From contig DAHXPE010000015.1 of NCBI GenBank assembly GCA_027364495.1, forward strand, positions 1-11,609: a stretch of DNA of 11,609 nt, read 5' to 3'. The first letter of the stretch is position 1, and each line of letters begins with the position of its first letter. The notes under the pieces are model-generated. The model did not search any database. It was given only the letters and a program-made list of their open reading frames with translations, and was not told the origin of the DNA. The DNA comes from Candidatus Heimdallarchaeota archaeon (lineage in GTDB: Archaea; Asgardarchaeota; Heimdallarchaeia; Hodarchaeales; LC-3). Positions 1-6,153 of this stretch are shown piece by piece. Position numbers and translations under genes: made by a program.

Positions 1-2
1 CA

Positions 3-311
3 TTAGAGTCAATTTTTGTAATTTCTTCTAGTTTAGATGCTAAATATTACAGGGAATATATATTATTCATGCAACAAATAGCAGATAATCATTCCAAATT
101 TAATTTGAATTTTTTTAACCCTTCAAATAATGAATTCATTAATTCCTTTTTTAAAATGATGAATGGAAAGGACTTAAGTTATATAAACATTATTTCGCGA
201 TACATACTACAAACAGAATTCAAATATAAGTTTAAAAGCCAAAATTTAACTGGTTTTGATTTTAAAGGTTTTGTTCGAATTCTCACACATTCGGATAATT
301 TAGAAAAATAA
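3..311 (+). CDS. 3' end of an unrecognised protein gene (5' end outside the window)
   Basis: The reading frame is open from base 3, before the first ATG at 69, and closes with TAA at 309-311. The visible part is therefore about 102 C-terminal residues of a longer protein that starts left of the window. The residues are rich in Phe, Asn, Ile, Lys and Ser, with no membrane span, no cysteines and no motif I recognise. A stretch near the end reads LTGFDFKGFVRILTHSDNLEK with mixed aromatic and charged residues, as in a folded soluble domain. A short independent gene starting at ATG 69 (80 residues) is possible but less likely, because the upstream codons have the same character. No function can be given. 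Confidence 0.55.
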   Translation, partial: LESIFVISSSLDAKYYREYILFMQQIADNHSKFNLNFFNPSNNEFINSFFKMMNGKDLSYINIISRYILQTEFKYKFKSQNLTGFDFKGFVRILTHSDNLEK

Positions 312-362
312 AAACTATTAAATCAAAAAAAATGCAAAATACATAAGTCAAAATTCCTTTAC

Positions 363-398
363 AATCATTATTGAATAGAAATTCTGTTAATAATGATT
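363..398. repeat. 10-bp perfect inverted repeat in an operon leader
   Basis: AATCATTATT at 363-372 is matched exactly by its reverse complement AATAATGATT at 389-398, with 16 bases between. A small nested palindrome (AGAA-A-TTCT) lies in the spacer at 377-385. The repeat ends 25 bases before the ATG of the small membrane protein at 424. It could be an operator for a dimeric regulator, or a hairpin ending the upstream transcript. It lacks a T-run, which makes the terminator reading weaker. Confidence 0.5.
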
Positions 399-408
399 TA
401 TTGTTTAT

Positions 409-413
409 AGGTG
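409..413 (+). promoter_or_regulatory. ribosome-binding site of the small membrane protein gene
   Basis: AGGTG lies 10 bases before the ATG at 424 and matches the archaeal anti-Shine-Dalgarno sequence at the 3' end of 16S rRNA. It supports a short open frame that composition alone would not establish. Confidence 0.5.
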
Positions 414-423
414 TTTCGTCAGC

Positions 424-576
424 ATGAAACCTGAATTTAAAATGATAATTTTTATAAGCATTGGAGTAAGTTTATTACTCTTAGGTCTTTATTATGGACA
501 ATATGATGTTCTAATTAAATTTATTAAAGCTCAAAGTACTGGTGGTATAAAAGGAATACCAATAAAATCAGGGTGA
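424..576 (+). CDS. 50-residue single-pass membrane protein, partner of the NapH-like protein
   Basis: ATG 424 to TGA 574-576 encodes 50 residues. A charged start (MKPEFK) is followed by one hydrophobic span, roughly residues 7-24, with the core IIFISIGVSLLLLGLYYG, then an amphipathic tail rich in Lys and Gly. Its own AGGTG ribosome-binding site is 10 bases upstream. Its stop codon forms part of the GGTGA ribosome-binding site of the next gene, so the two are probably translationally coupled. From memory, the layout of a span ending in G-L-Y-x-G-[QE] and then a short VxxKxxKA-like tail resembles the tiny CD1871A-type membrane proteins encoded beside NapH-like 4Fe-4S proteins in bacteria. The CxxC of that family is missing here. 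That resemblance is tentative; the gene itself is well supported by context. Confidence 0.6.
   Translation: MKPEFKMIIFISIGVSLLLLGLYYGQYDVLIKFIKAQSTGGIKGIPIKSG
572..576 (+). promoter_or_regulatory. GGTGA ribosome-binding site overlapping the upstream stop codon
   Basis: GGTGA at 572-576 is complementary to the 3' end of archaeal 16S rRNA and stands 9 bases before the ATG at 586. Its last three bases are the TGA stop of the 50-residue gene, which implies coupled translation of the two genes. Confidence 0.6.
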
Positions 577-585
577 CTGTTAACA

Positions 586-1548
586 ATGGCAACAATCTCA
601 TCGAAAAAAAAGCAAGCTATATCTAGTCAAACAAAATCAAAAGCTCCCAATGTTGATCCTCAGTCTTACCCTTTTACATGGTTACGAGCACTTCGTTTAG
701 CTGTAAACTTATTCTTCTTTCTTTTAATAAATGGAGCAATATTTGGCTTAGCAATCACTTGGCTCACTTTGCCAATAGCAGCTCCTCCCACTCCTTTCAC
801 TATAACGACTGGATCTTTGTACATAATTCAAATTCTTTTAATTAATACAGTAATTCCATTTATACCATTAGCTACTATTTTCTTGATTGGTGGTATATTT
901 GGTAGGTTTTTCTGTGGTTGGACCTGTCCCGTTGGCTTTTACCAAGACATAATTGCTTATTTACCAATTAAAAAATATTATCCAAATAGGAAAAACAACG
1001 AAACCTATAGCCAAATTGGTTTATATTTTGCAGGTTTTGTCATTATTGCTGCTCTGTTTATTGGTGTTTCAAGGTTATATGCAATTTCAACAACCGAAAC
1101 AACCCTCAAAACCTTAGGTGTATTAGCTGAAGATCCACTATCAGCGCTTGATCCAGCTTCAACATTAATAACTTTCATGTCTTATATGTTCTTTTGGAAT
1201 AAGATCCCCTATGTAAGTCCAAATACTGGAACACCAGACATTATTTGGTTCTGGATACGATTATTAATAATGGTAGTAGTATTCTTAATTCCAGCAAAGA
1301 TACCAAGGTTTTATTGTAGATACATTTGTCCAACCGGAGCTATAATGGGTAAATTTGGAACAATTAGTTTAGTAGGAATCAAACGAAACCCTGTGCTCTG
1401 CAATGAATGCGGTGATTGTAATTCAATTTGCCCAATGGGCGTGCGAGTTATGGAGTATCCAGATAAAATTAAGGACCCGATGTGTATCGGTTGTTTGGAT
1501 TGTGCCTATGTTTGTGAAGAAGGTGCGATCCAATTAAAAGTTCTTTAA
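586..1548 (+). CDS. NapH-like membrane protein with 4Fe-4S ferredoxin domain
   Basis: This is a 320-residue integral membrane electron-transfer protein of the NapH/MauN/YccM type. Family members pass electrons between the quinone pool or soluble donors and a partner oxidoreductase. Hydrophobic spans lie at about residues 37-61, 78-104, 145-163 and 220-237. Two membrane-edge CxxxCP motifs characteristic of the family are present: CGWTCP (Cys110, Cys114) and CRYICP (Cys244, Cys248). The C-terminus holds two ferredoxin-type clusters, Cys272/275/278/282 and Cys300/303/306/310. The second is followed by Glu instead of the usual Pro. The start is fixed by the GGTGA site 9 bases upstream, and the N-terminal 25 residues are polar and basic. 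It follows the 50-residue membrane protein in one operon. No catalytic partner is in the window, so the donor and acceptor are unknown; NapH in the strict nitrate-reductase sense is not implied. Confidence 0.85.
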   Translation: MATISSKKKQAISSQTKSKAPNVDPQSYPFTWLRALRLAVNLFFFLLINGAIFGLAITWLTLPIAAPPTPFTITTGSLYIIQILLINTVIPFIPLATIFLIGGIFGRFFCGWTCPVGFYQDIIAYLPIKKYYPNRKNNETYSQIGLYFAGFVIIAALFIGVSRLYAISTTETTLKTLGVLAEDPLSALDPASTLITFMSYMFFWNKIPYVSPNTGTPDIIWFWIRLLIMVVVFLIPAKIPRFYCRYICPTGAIMGKFGTISLVGIKRNPVLCNECGDCNSICPMGVRVMEYPDKIKDPMCIGCLDCAYVCEEGAIQLKVL

Positions 1549-1870
1549 ATTTCAATCTAAACAAATCTTTATAATATAAACTAAGCATTTTGACGGCTTT
1601 TTTATAAACAATTGCTAAAATACTATTTTTTACTATCCCATAATTATTTATTCTTTTCCTTTTCTTTCCATTATTCCTTTATTCTCTCTTCTTATAAAGA
1701 TCGTAAAGATTCTTTTTATTTTCTTACAATAAATTGAATTTTTGTGGAATCTTATATTAATTGCAATTAGATGAATGTAAACACCAATGACAACTAAAAA
1801 AGTTAAGACAGGAGTATTCTGACATTAAAATCGTTAGTAATTAAAATCACTACTTGATACTACTTACATC
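1549..1870. other. 322-base non-coding gap, pyrimidine-rich
   Basis: No convincing gene is seen on either strand. The + strand has a long C/T-rich stretch at about 1650-1725. Two T6 runs (1598-1603 and 1626-1631) follow the NapH-like gene and could end its transcript, since archaeal termination commonly uses U-runs. The right part may be the remains of the promoter of the leucine-rich-repeat pseudogene. Confidence 0.4.
1598..1631 (+). terminator. possible U-run terminator after the NapH-like gene
   Basis: T6 runs at 1598-1603 and 1626-1631 lie 50-80 bases after the stop codon at 1548. Archaeal RNA polymerase terminates at U-rich stretches without needing a hairpin. T-runs are common in DNA this AT-rich, so the call is weak. 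Confidence 0.25.
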
Positions 1871-2736
1871 TTGAAAAATTTATATAACCTCAGATTTTCT
1901 TCTAATCAATTATCTGAACTTCCACCATCAATTGGAAATTTGACGAACATTTCGTATTTTTTTTTAAGTCACAATACATTCACTTCCCTACCCTATTCTT
2001 TCAATTTAACTAGTTTACCAGAATCACGTGGTGACCTAACAAAATTGAGTGAGTTTTATTTAGATAATAATAAATTAATATCTCTACCCAATTCTTTTGG
2101 TCAATTAAAAGTAAAAACCATCTCAATAAAAAATAACAGCTTATTTGCATTACCAGATTCTTTAGGTAATCTTAAATATTTATATGGATTATATTTAGAT
2201 GACAAAAATTTAATATATTTATCAACCTCTTTCCAAAATTTATTCAATTTAAGAATATTAGATTTTGCAGCTAATATTCTTAAAACAATATTGAATTGAA
2301 TTAATTAATTGAGAAATTTGGAAAATTTAATTTTAGAATATAATTATTTGACTGAATTTTACCATTTATTGAAAATGTTACTCTTCAGTGGCTCTCTTTA
2401 AGAAACAATAAAATAAAAACGATACCAGATTCCATTGGTAGCCTCCATTTGATCACTCGTTTAAATCTTGAAGAAAATTTTATTTCAAATTTACCGTATG
2501 GTATCGCTGATCTTCATAATTTCCAGGCTTTAGTTCTAAATGATCCTTTAATTACTGAGTTACCAGAATCAATAAATAATTTACAAAATTTACAACGATT
2601 AACTCTTTTCAATGTGCCTTTGAAATCTCTACCTACATCTCTTGAAGACATTAAAACTCTTGAATGTATAGGTCTTAATGACAAATCAAAATTGGACATT
2701 TCAAAGAATTTAAAAGATAAAATATATTATCCTTAG
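1871..2736 (+). pseudogene. broken leucine-rich-repeat protein gene
   Basis: Three pieces of one leucine-rich-repeat array of the LxxLxLxxNxLxxLPxSIGxL type (about 23 residues per repeat) lie in line. Piece one is 1871-2296, with repeats such as SSNQLSELPPSIGNL and DNNKLISLPNSFGQL. Two in-frame stops follow, TGA at 2297-2299 and TAA at 2306-2308. Piece two continues in the same frame (LRNLENLILEYNYLTEF). The stops sit in LN*IN*, exactly where a repeat has six residues of the PxSIGx kind, so they are point mutations in an array that kept its phase. At the short T-run 2357-2360 the frame moves by -1, as if one T were lost, and piece three reads on (FIENVTLQWLSLRNN, then repeats) to TAA at 2734-2736. 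Piece one also has a collapsed repeat (YSFNLTSLPES). No SD precedes the TTG at 1871, and codons open back to 1841 suggest the 5' end is lost. LRR domains bind proteins; no partner domain remains. Confidence 0.75.
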
Positions 2737-2879
2737 TATAATCAGAGCAAATTACTTTAAAAAAAATTCAAAACCAGAAAATCCAATTACAAAGATTGTT
2801 ATCAAAATTATTTAAAAAGCAATGTTAAAAAATTTAAAAGGGCATCCAATTAAGAGTTCTTTAAATCGAGAAAAAAATA

Positions 2880-3200
2880 ATGCACTTACCCTTTCTTTCT
2901 AAAAACAAAAATTCATTTCAAAAAGATCAGGAGAAAAAAAAAGAACAGTACTATCCTGTCTGTCCAAATTGTTTATCACCTAACTTAAAATTTGTTCATG
3001 AATATACTTCGGGATGGCTCACCACTCCCCGCTATTACTGTCCAAATTGTAAATATTCTGGTCCTTTAGTTTTAGAAATTGATATCGATCTTCTTGAAAC
3101 TAAGACTCTCAAAGAATTAAGAAAGATGTTTTTAGAAGAAGAATTTGAAAAAATCGATGAAACTGAATCTAAAGATCATTTTTTCGATGATTCTTCCTAA
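2880..3200 (+). CDS. small zinc-ribbon protein
   Basis: This encodes 106 residues. A basic, lysine-rich N-terminus (about residues 8-22) leads into a zinc ribbon with CPNC knuckles at Cys28/Cys31 and Cys54/Cys57, joined by a 22-residue loop containing GWLTTPRYYCPNC. Then comes a beta-like GPLVLEIDIDLLE and an acidic, helical C-terminal tail. Small proteins built this way are widespread in archaea and usually uncharacterised; binding nucleic acid or another protein is the usual guess. The start is the only ATG giving a sensible N-terminus. No strong ribosome-binding site is seen. The gene converges on the 3202-3408 gene with a single base between the two stop codons. Confidence 0.7.
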   Translation: MHLPFLSKNKNSFQKDQEKKKEQYYPVCPNCLSPNLKFVHEYTSGWLTTPRYYCPNCKYSGPLVLEIDIDLLETKTLKELRKMFLEEEFEKIDETESKDHFFDDSS

Positions 3201-3201
3201 T

Positions 3202-3408
3202 TTACTGCCAACGTGCTCTTTCAATTTTATCTGCTTTTTTAATGTGCTTTTTTACTTTTCTATAATGATCTTTACAGAGTTTTACTTTTGTTATTTTCGG
3301 TTTAATATCAAGCGTTAAGTTTTCTTCAATAAGTGCTTTGGTTACTTTGTCACGTCCAAGTGTTCTTTCAGCTTCATTTTCACAATTATCAACGTTACAT
3401 TTAGTCAT
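3202..3408 (-). CDS. small Cys/His (putative zinc-binding) archaeal protein
   Basis: This encodes 68 residues. Cys4 and Cys9 near the N-terminus and Cys45 with His48 (KLCKDHYRKVKK) could bind one zinc. The middle is a charged linker and the C-terminal third is very basic (Lys/Arg/His), which fits nucleic-acid or ribosome contact. The start ATG is fixed by AGAGG at 3416-3420, seven bases upstream on the reverse strand. That site begins directly after the TAA stop of the KaiC-like gene, so the two are almost surely co-transcribed and coupled. Similar short proteins with an ERTLxRDKV-type segment and a terminal CxxH occur in other archaea as far as I recall; none has a function I can name. Confidence 0.7.
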   Translation of the reverse strand: MTKCNVDNCENEAERTLGRDKVTKALIEENLTLDIKPKITKVKLCKDHYRKVKKHIKKADKIERARWQ

Positions 3409-3420
3409 ATATTTTCCTCT

Positions 3421-4167
3421 TTATGCTAATGGTTGCAATTCAATTTTACCAGGAGCTGTTTTAATTAAATACTTTGAAACCTTAACGGCTTTTCCTTCTA
3501 CTTTAATTATCTCGAAAATACTATTATTTTGTTGATCTCGAGATAATCTAAAAACAATATCAGCATAGTGTTCGAACATTTTAACTACTTTCATATCATG
3601 AACGTCGCTGTGAAGGGTAAACAACGTTACATGTCTATTTTTTTTATCAGTTGCAATTTTATGGTGAAATAAAGATAGAGGAGCTCTATAGTCGTCTGCG
3701 ACTAAAATTATTGTTGAAAGAGAGTCTATGACACCTCGTACAGGTGCGTTTTGAACATGAAGCAATGATTGAGCTAATGTGTCTGTTACATGCCTTGGTT
3801 GCATTAAATCCCTTATTACATTTTGCGGACCACGTAAAGTATTTTGTTCTTTACTTCCGAAAGGATTTGTAAAAGCATCTAAATATACTAATCTTCTTGT
3901 CTCGACGACTATTTCATCAATACCAAATGGAACAAGTAAGGACCTGTAATGCTCGTACAAATGTTCTGTTCCTATGATGTAACCATATTCACCAGAAGCT
4001 AGACCTTCTGCTAAGAATTGGATTAGAAAGGGATCAGAATTAACACCTACTTCATCTTCAACAAGGATTATTGAACCTCTGGGAACCCCTCCGCCTATAC
4101 TTTCATCCAGTGTGGGTATTCCAAACCTGCATTGCTCCTCACGAGCCATTGATCTAGAAAATGACAT
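3421..4167 (-). CDS. KaiC/Rad55-like RecA-fold protein with destroyed Walker A motif
   Basis: The N-terminal signature FGIPTLDESIGGGVPRGSII is the classic KaiC/Rad55 entry to the RecA fold, and the second half keeps the Walker B strand (VIDSLS; Asp153 in the long version starting at 4182). The P-loop is lost. Where active members have GxxGxGKT, this protein has D-E-V-G-V-N-S-D (residues 43-50 of the long version), without the catalytic Lys and Ser/Thr. It is therefore probably not an ATPase and may act as a binding or regulatory subunit, as with other inactive archaeal RecA-like paralogues. Start choice: the frame opens at a TTG (4182), but AGGT at 4175-4178 lies seven bases before the ATG at 4167 (another ATG is at 4170), so I take 4167, giving 248 residues. 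It is the first gene of an operon with the small Cys/His protein 12 bases downstream and diverges from cofE. Confidence 0.75.
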   Translation of the reverse strand: MSFSRSMAREEQCRFGIPTLDESIGGGVPRGSIILVEDEVGVNSDPFLIQFLAEGLASGEYGYIIGTEHLYEHYRSLLVPFGIDEIVVETRRLVYLDAFTNPFGSKEQNTLRGPQNVIRDLMQPRHVTDTLAQSLLHVQNAPVRGVIDSLSTIILVADDYRAPLSLFHHKIATDKKNRHVTLFTLHSDVHDMKVVKMFEHYADIVFRLSRDQQNNSIFEIIKVEGKAVKVSKYLIKTAPGKIELQPLA

Positions 4168-4357
4168 CATATTGACCTGCAATAAGCTATGAAAATAACT
4201 TGAATTTTATATTAATTATTTTTCATTTAGTTCTTTTCAATTTTATTATATTTATTGCTTTATAAATTTCTTTTATAATATTTTTTGAATCAAATTTTTA
4301 AAATTATATTATTTTAATCAATTAAATGATTCAAATTAACATTTTTTTCTGATTTAT
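4168..4357. promoter_or_regulatory. divergent intergenic region between the KaiC-like gene and cofE
   Basis: These roughly 190 bases are extremely AT-rich and should hold the promoters of both diverging transcripts. Many TATA-like strings occur, so no single box can be chosen. No SD precedes the cofE ATG, so its mRNA may have a very short leader. No RNA gene is seen. Confidence 0.4.
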
Positions 4358-5155
4358 ATGGTTGCTTACAATTTGCAATATTTTGGATTGAAATCACCTC
4401 TTGTAAAACCTAATGAGAAACTTATTGATGTTTTAACTAAAATTCTTGATGAAGAAAAAGATATCAATCTTCAGTCAGGTGACATTATTGTCATTGCTAG
4501 TAAAGTTGTTGCTATGGAGCAAAATAGAATAATCGATTTAAAAACTATTAAACCTAGCCCTAAAGCTGAAAGTCTAGCTCAAAAATCTGCATTAAAACCC
4601 GAATTTATAGAAATTGTCCTACAAGAATCTGATCATGTTATTGGTGCTGTTAAAGGTGCATTATTAACTTTGAGGCAAGGCGATGTAGAAGCAAACGCAG
4701 GAGTTGACAAATCAAATGCTGGATTGGGTAAAGCAATCCTTTTACCTGATAAGCCGGATGATTATGCTTTAAAATTTAAAAAAGAAATTGAACTAAGATT
4801 AAATATCACTGACATAGGTATTCTTATTGCTGATAGCACTACACGGCCACTTAGAATAGGAACAACAGGCTTGGCTATTGGTTCAGCAGGATTTCCTGCA
4901 ATAGTTGATATTAGAGGTCAACCTGATTTATTTGGCTATACTATGTCAATTACTTTGCGAAACATAGCTGATAATTTAGCTTGTGGAGCTAATGTATTAA
5001 TGGGTGAATCATCAGAATCAATTCCATTTGTTATCATTAGGGGTTTAAATAGACTTATAAACGAAAATCACTGGCAAGAAAAAGCAATTTCAGATTTACG
5101 TATTGACCCCAAGAACTGTTTATATTTTGGTAATATGAAGTATGATTTTATTTAG
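4358..5155 (+). CDS. cofE: coenzyme F420-0:L-glutamate ligase
   Basis: CofE adds glutamates to F420-0 using GTP and a divalent metal, finishing the cofactor that carries hydride in archaeal redox enzymes. The protein is 265 residues, close to the usual ~250. Family motifs run in order: GDIIVIASKVVAMEQNR (41-57), ANAGVDKSN (112-120), LLPDKPDD (128-135), ADSTTRPLRIG (158-168), IGSAG (174-178), DIRGQPDLFG (184-193) and an LMGES turn (214-218). The block before ANAGVD reads RQGDVE where many CofE proteins have RHGxVx, and the strand ADSTTRP replaces the more usual SDTxGRP, so it is a divergent member. The start ATG has no SD, suggesting a leaderless or short-leader transcript. The DHPS homologue begins 19 bases after its stop, so they form an operon. 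Another F420-related amide ligase cannot be excluded. Confidence 0.8.
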   Translation: MVAYNLQYFGLKSPLVKPNEKLIDVLTKILDEEKDINLQSGDIIVIASKVVAMEQNRIIDLKTIKPSPKAESLAQKSALKPEFIEIVLQESDHVIGAVKGALLTLRQGDVEANAGVDKSNAGLGKAILLPDKPDDYALKFKKEIELRLNITDIGILIADSTTRPLRIGTTGLAIGSAGFPAIVDIRGQPDLFGYTMSITLRNIADNLACGANVLMGESSESIPFVIIRGLNRLINENHWQEKAISDLRIDPKNCLYFGNMKYDFI

Positions 5156-5174
5156 CAAATAAGAGTCTTTTACA

Positions 5175-6035
5175 ATGATTGAGACAGTAAAAATTAAACA
5201 TTTAACTATTGGAGATAAAGAGCCAGTTCGTCTTATGGCAGCTATTAATCTATCTCAAGAAAGTTTTTACAAAGAAAGTGTTGTCAATTTTTCAGATGAA
5301 AAAGCATTAGAAAATAAATTTATCAATTTTTTAAAACAAGGAACTGAGATTTTTGATTTAGGAGCCAAATCGACTGCTCCAAGTAATATATATGGTACAG
5401 AAGCTGTTATATCAGCTCAAGAGGAAATAGCTAGAATAAAAAAGCCATTAAAAATTTTAAACGATCTAAATTCAGACGTAATAATTTCAATTGATACACA
5501 ATCAAGTGAAGTAGCTGAATATGCTTTACAACATGGTGCTGATTTAATAAATGATATTTCTGGTTTAAAATTAGATAAAAAAATGGTTAATGTTATTGGA
5601 GATTATTCAGCTTTTGTTATAGTAATGACTACTGATAAAGTTCCAGGAGATGTTTATAAAAAAAACGATGTTATTAAAGCTTTAAATTTTAGCATTGTAA
5701 AGGCACAAGAATTTATTCCAAAAAGAAATATAATTATTGATCCAGGTATTGGATATTGGATTCCTGAAAGAACACCAGAAGACGATTTTCAACTAATTTT
5801 AGATACTCCTCAAATAAAAGAACAATTACAGACCCCTGCACTTATTGCTTTATCTAGAAAATCATTCATTGGAAAGACCTTAAATTTACCACCTAACGAA
5901 AGATTAAATGGATCCATTTCTGCAACTGCTATTAGTATATTATATGGTGCTAATATAATAAGAACCCATGATGTCAGAGAAACAAAAGAAGCAATTCTCA
6001 TAGCTGAGGAATTTAAAAAATTGCTGTTCCGTTAA
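5175..6035 (+). CDS. folP: dihydropteroate synthase family protein (pterin-binding)
   Basis: This encodes 286 residues with the TIM-barrel motifs of dihydropteroate synthase, which joins a pterin pyrophosphate to p-aminobenzoate or a related aryl amine. Seen in order: INLSQESF (24-31; Asn25), DLGAKSTAP (61-69), SIDTQ (105-109; Asp107), NDISG (126-130), DPGIGYW (189-195), LSRKSFIG (226-233; Lys229) and IIRTHDV (261-267; Arg263, His265). The Asn, Asp, Lys, Arg and His that hold the pterin and pyrophosphate in bacterial FolP are all present. Many archaea that make methanopterin use beta-RFAP synthase in place of DHPS, so a full set of residues suggests true folate-type or DHPS-like chemistry. 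Pterin-dependent methyltransferases share the fold, but the SRKSF and RTHDV motifs favour DHPS. It is co-directional with cofE, 19 bases downstream, with no clear SD. Confidence 0.75.
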   Translation: MIETVKIKHLTIGDKEPVRLMAAINLSQESFYKESVVNFSDEKALENKFINFLKQGTEIFDLGAKSTAPSNIYGTEAVISAQEEIARIKKPLKILNDLNSDVIISIDTQSSEVAEYALQHGADLINDISGLKLDKKMVNVIGDYSAFVIVMTTDKVPGDVYKKNDVIKALNFSIVKAQEFIPKRNIIIDPGIGYWIPERTPEDDFQLILDTPQIKEQLQTPALIALSRKSFIGKTLNLPPNERLNGSISATAISILYGANIIRTHDVRETKEAILIAEEFKKLLFR

Positions 6036-6053
6036 TATCAATTCCCAAAAATA

Positions 6054-6059
6054 TTTTTT
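6054..6059 (+). terminator. possible U-run terminator after the cofE-folP pair
   Basis: A T6 run lies 19 bases after the TAA of the DHPS homologue, in AT-rich DNA. It is consistent with archaeal U-run termination but weak, because such runs are common here. Confidence 0.25.
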
Positions 6060-6102
6060 ATAAAAATAAAAATAAATATAAATTGCTAATCTTTATTAAT
6101 TT

Positions 6103-6129
6103 TTTATCTCATTTCTCTAATAAGATAAA
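6103..6129. repeat. 7-bp inverted repeat upstream of the polyproline gene
   Basis: TTTATCT at 6103-6109 is mirrored by AGATAAA at 6123-6129 with 13 bases between, ending 24 bases before the ATG at 6154. It is a candidate operator or leader hairpin; a chance match is possible in such AT-rich DNA. Confidence 0.3.
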
Positions 6130-6153
6130 TTTACTTAGTTTTTGTGAATTCTA

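Noticed and set aside
586..1548. Assignment as true periplasmic nitrate reductase subunit NapH
   Set aside because: Only the family fold is supported; no napA, napG or other nitrate reductase gene is in the window.
1765..1825. Possible box C/D guide RNA (TAGATGA-like C box and a CTGA D box about 50 bases apart)
   Set aside because: The C box matches only 5 of 7 positions and no convincing D'/C' pair lies between; chance is likely in this AT-rich gap.
2514..2699. Open frame on the reverse strand within the leucine-rich-repeat remnant
   Set aside because: It is a shadow of the repeat-coding strand; the sense strand shows clear LRR pattern and the reverse frame has no motif or start signal.
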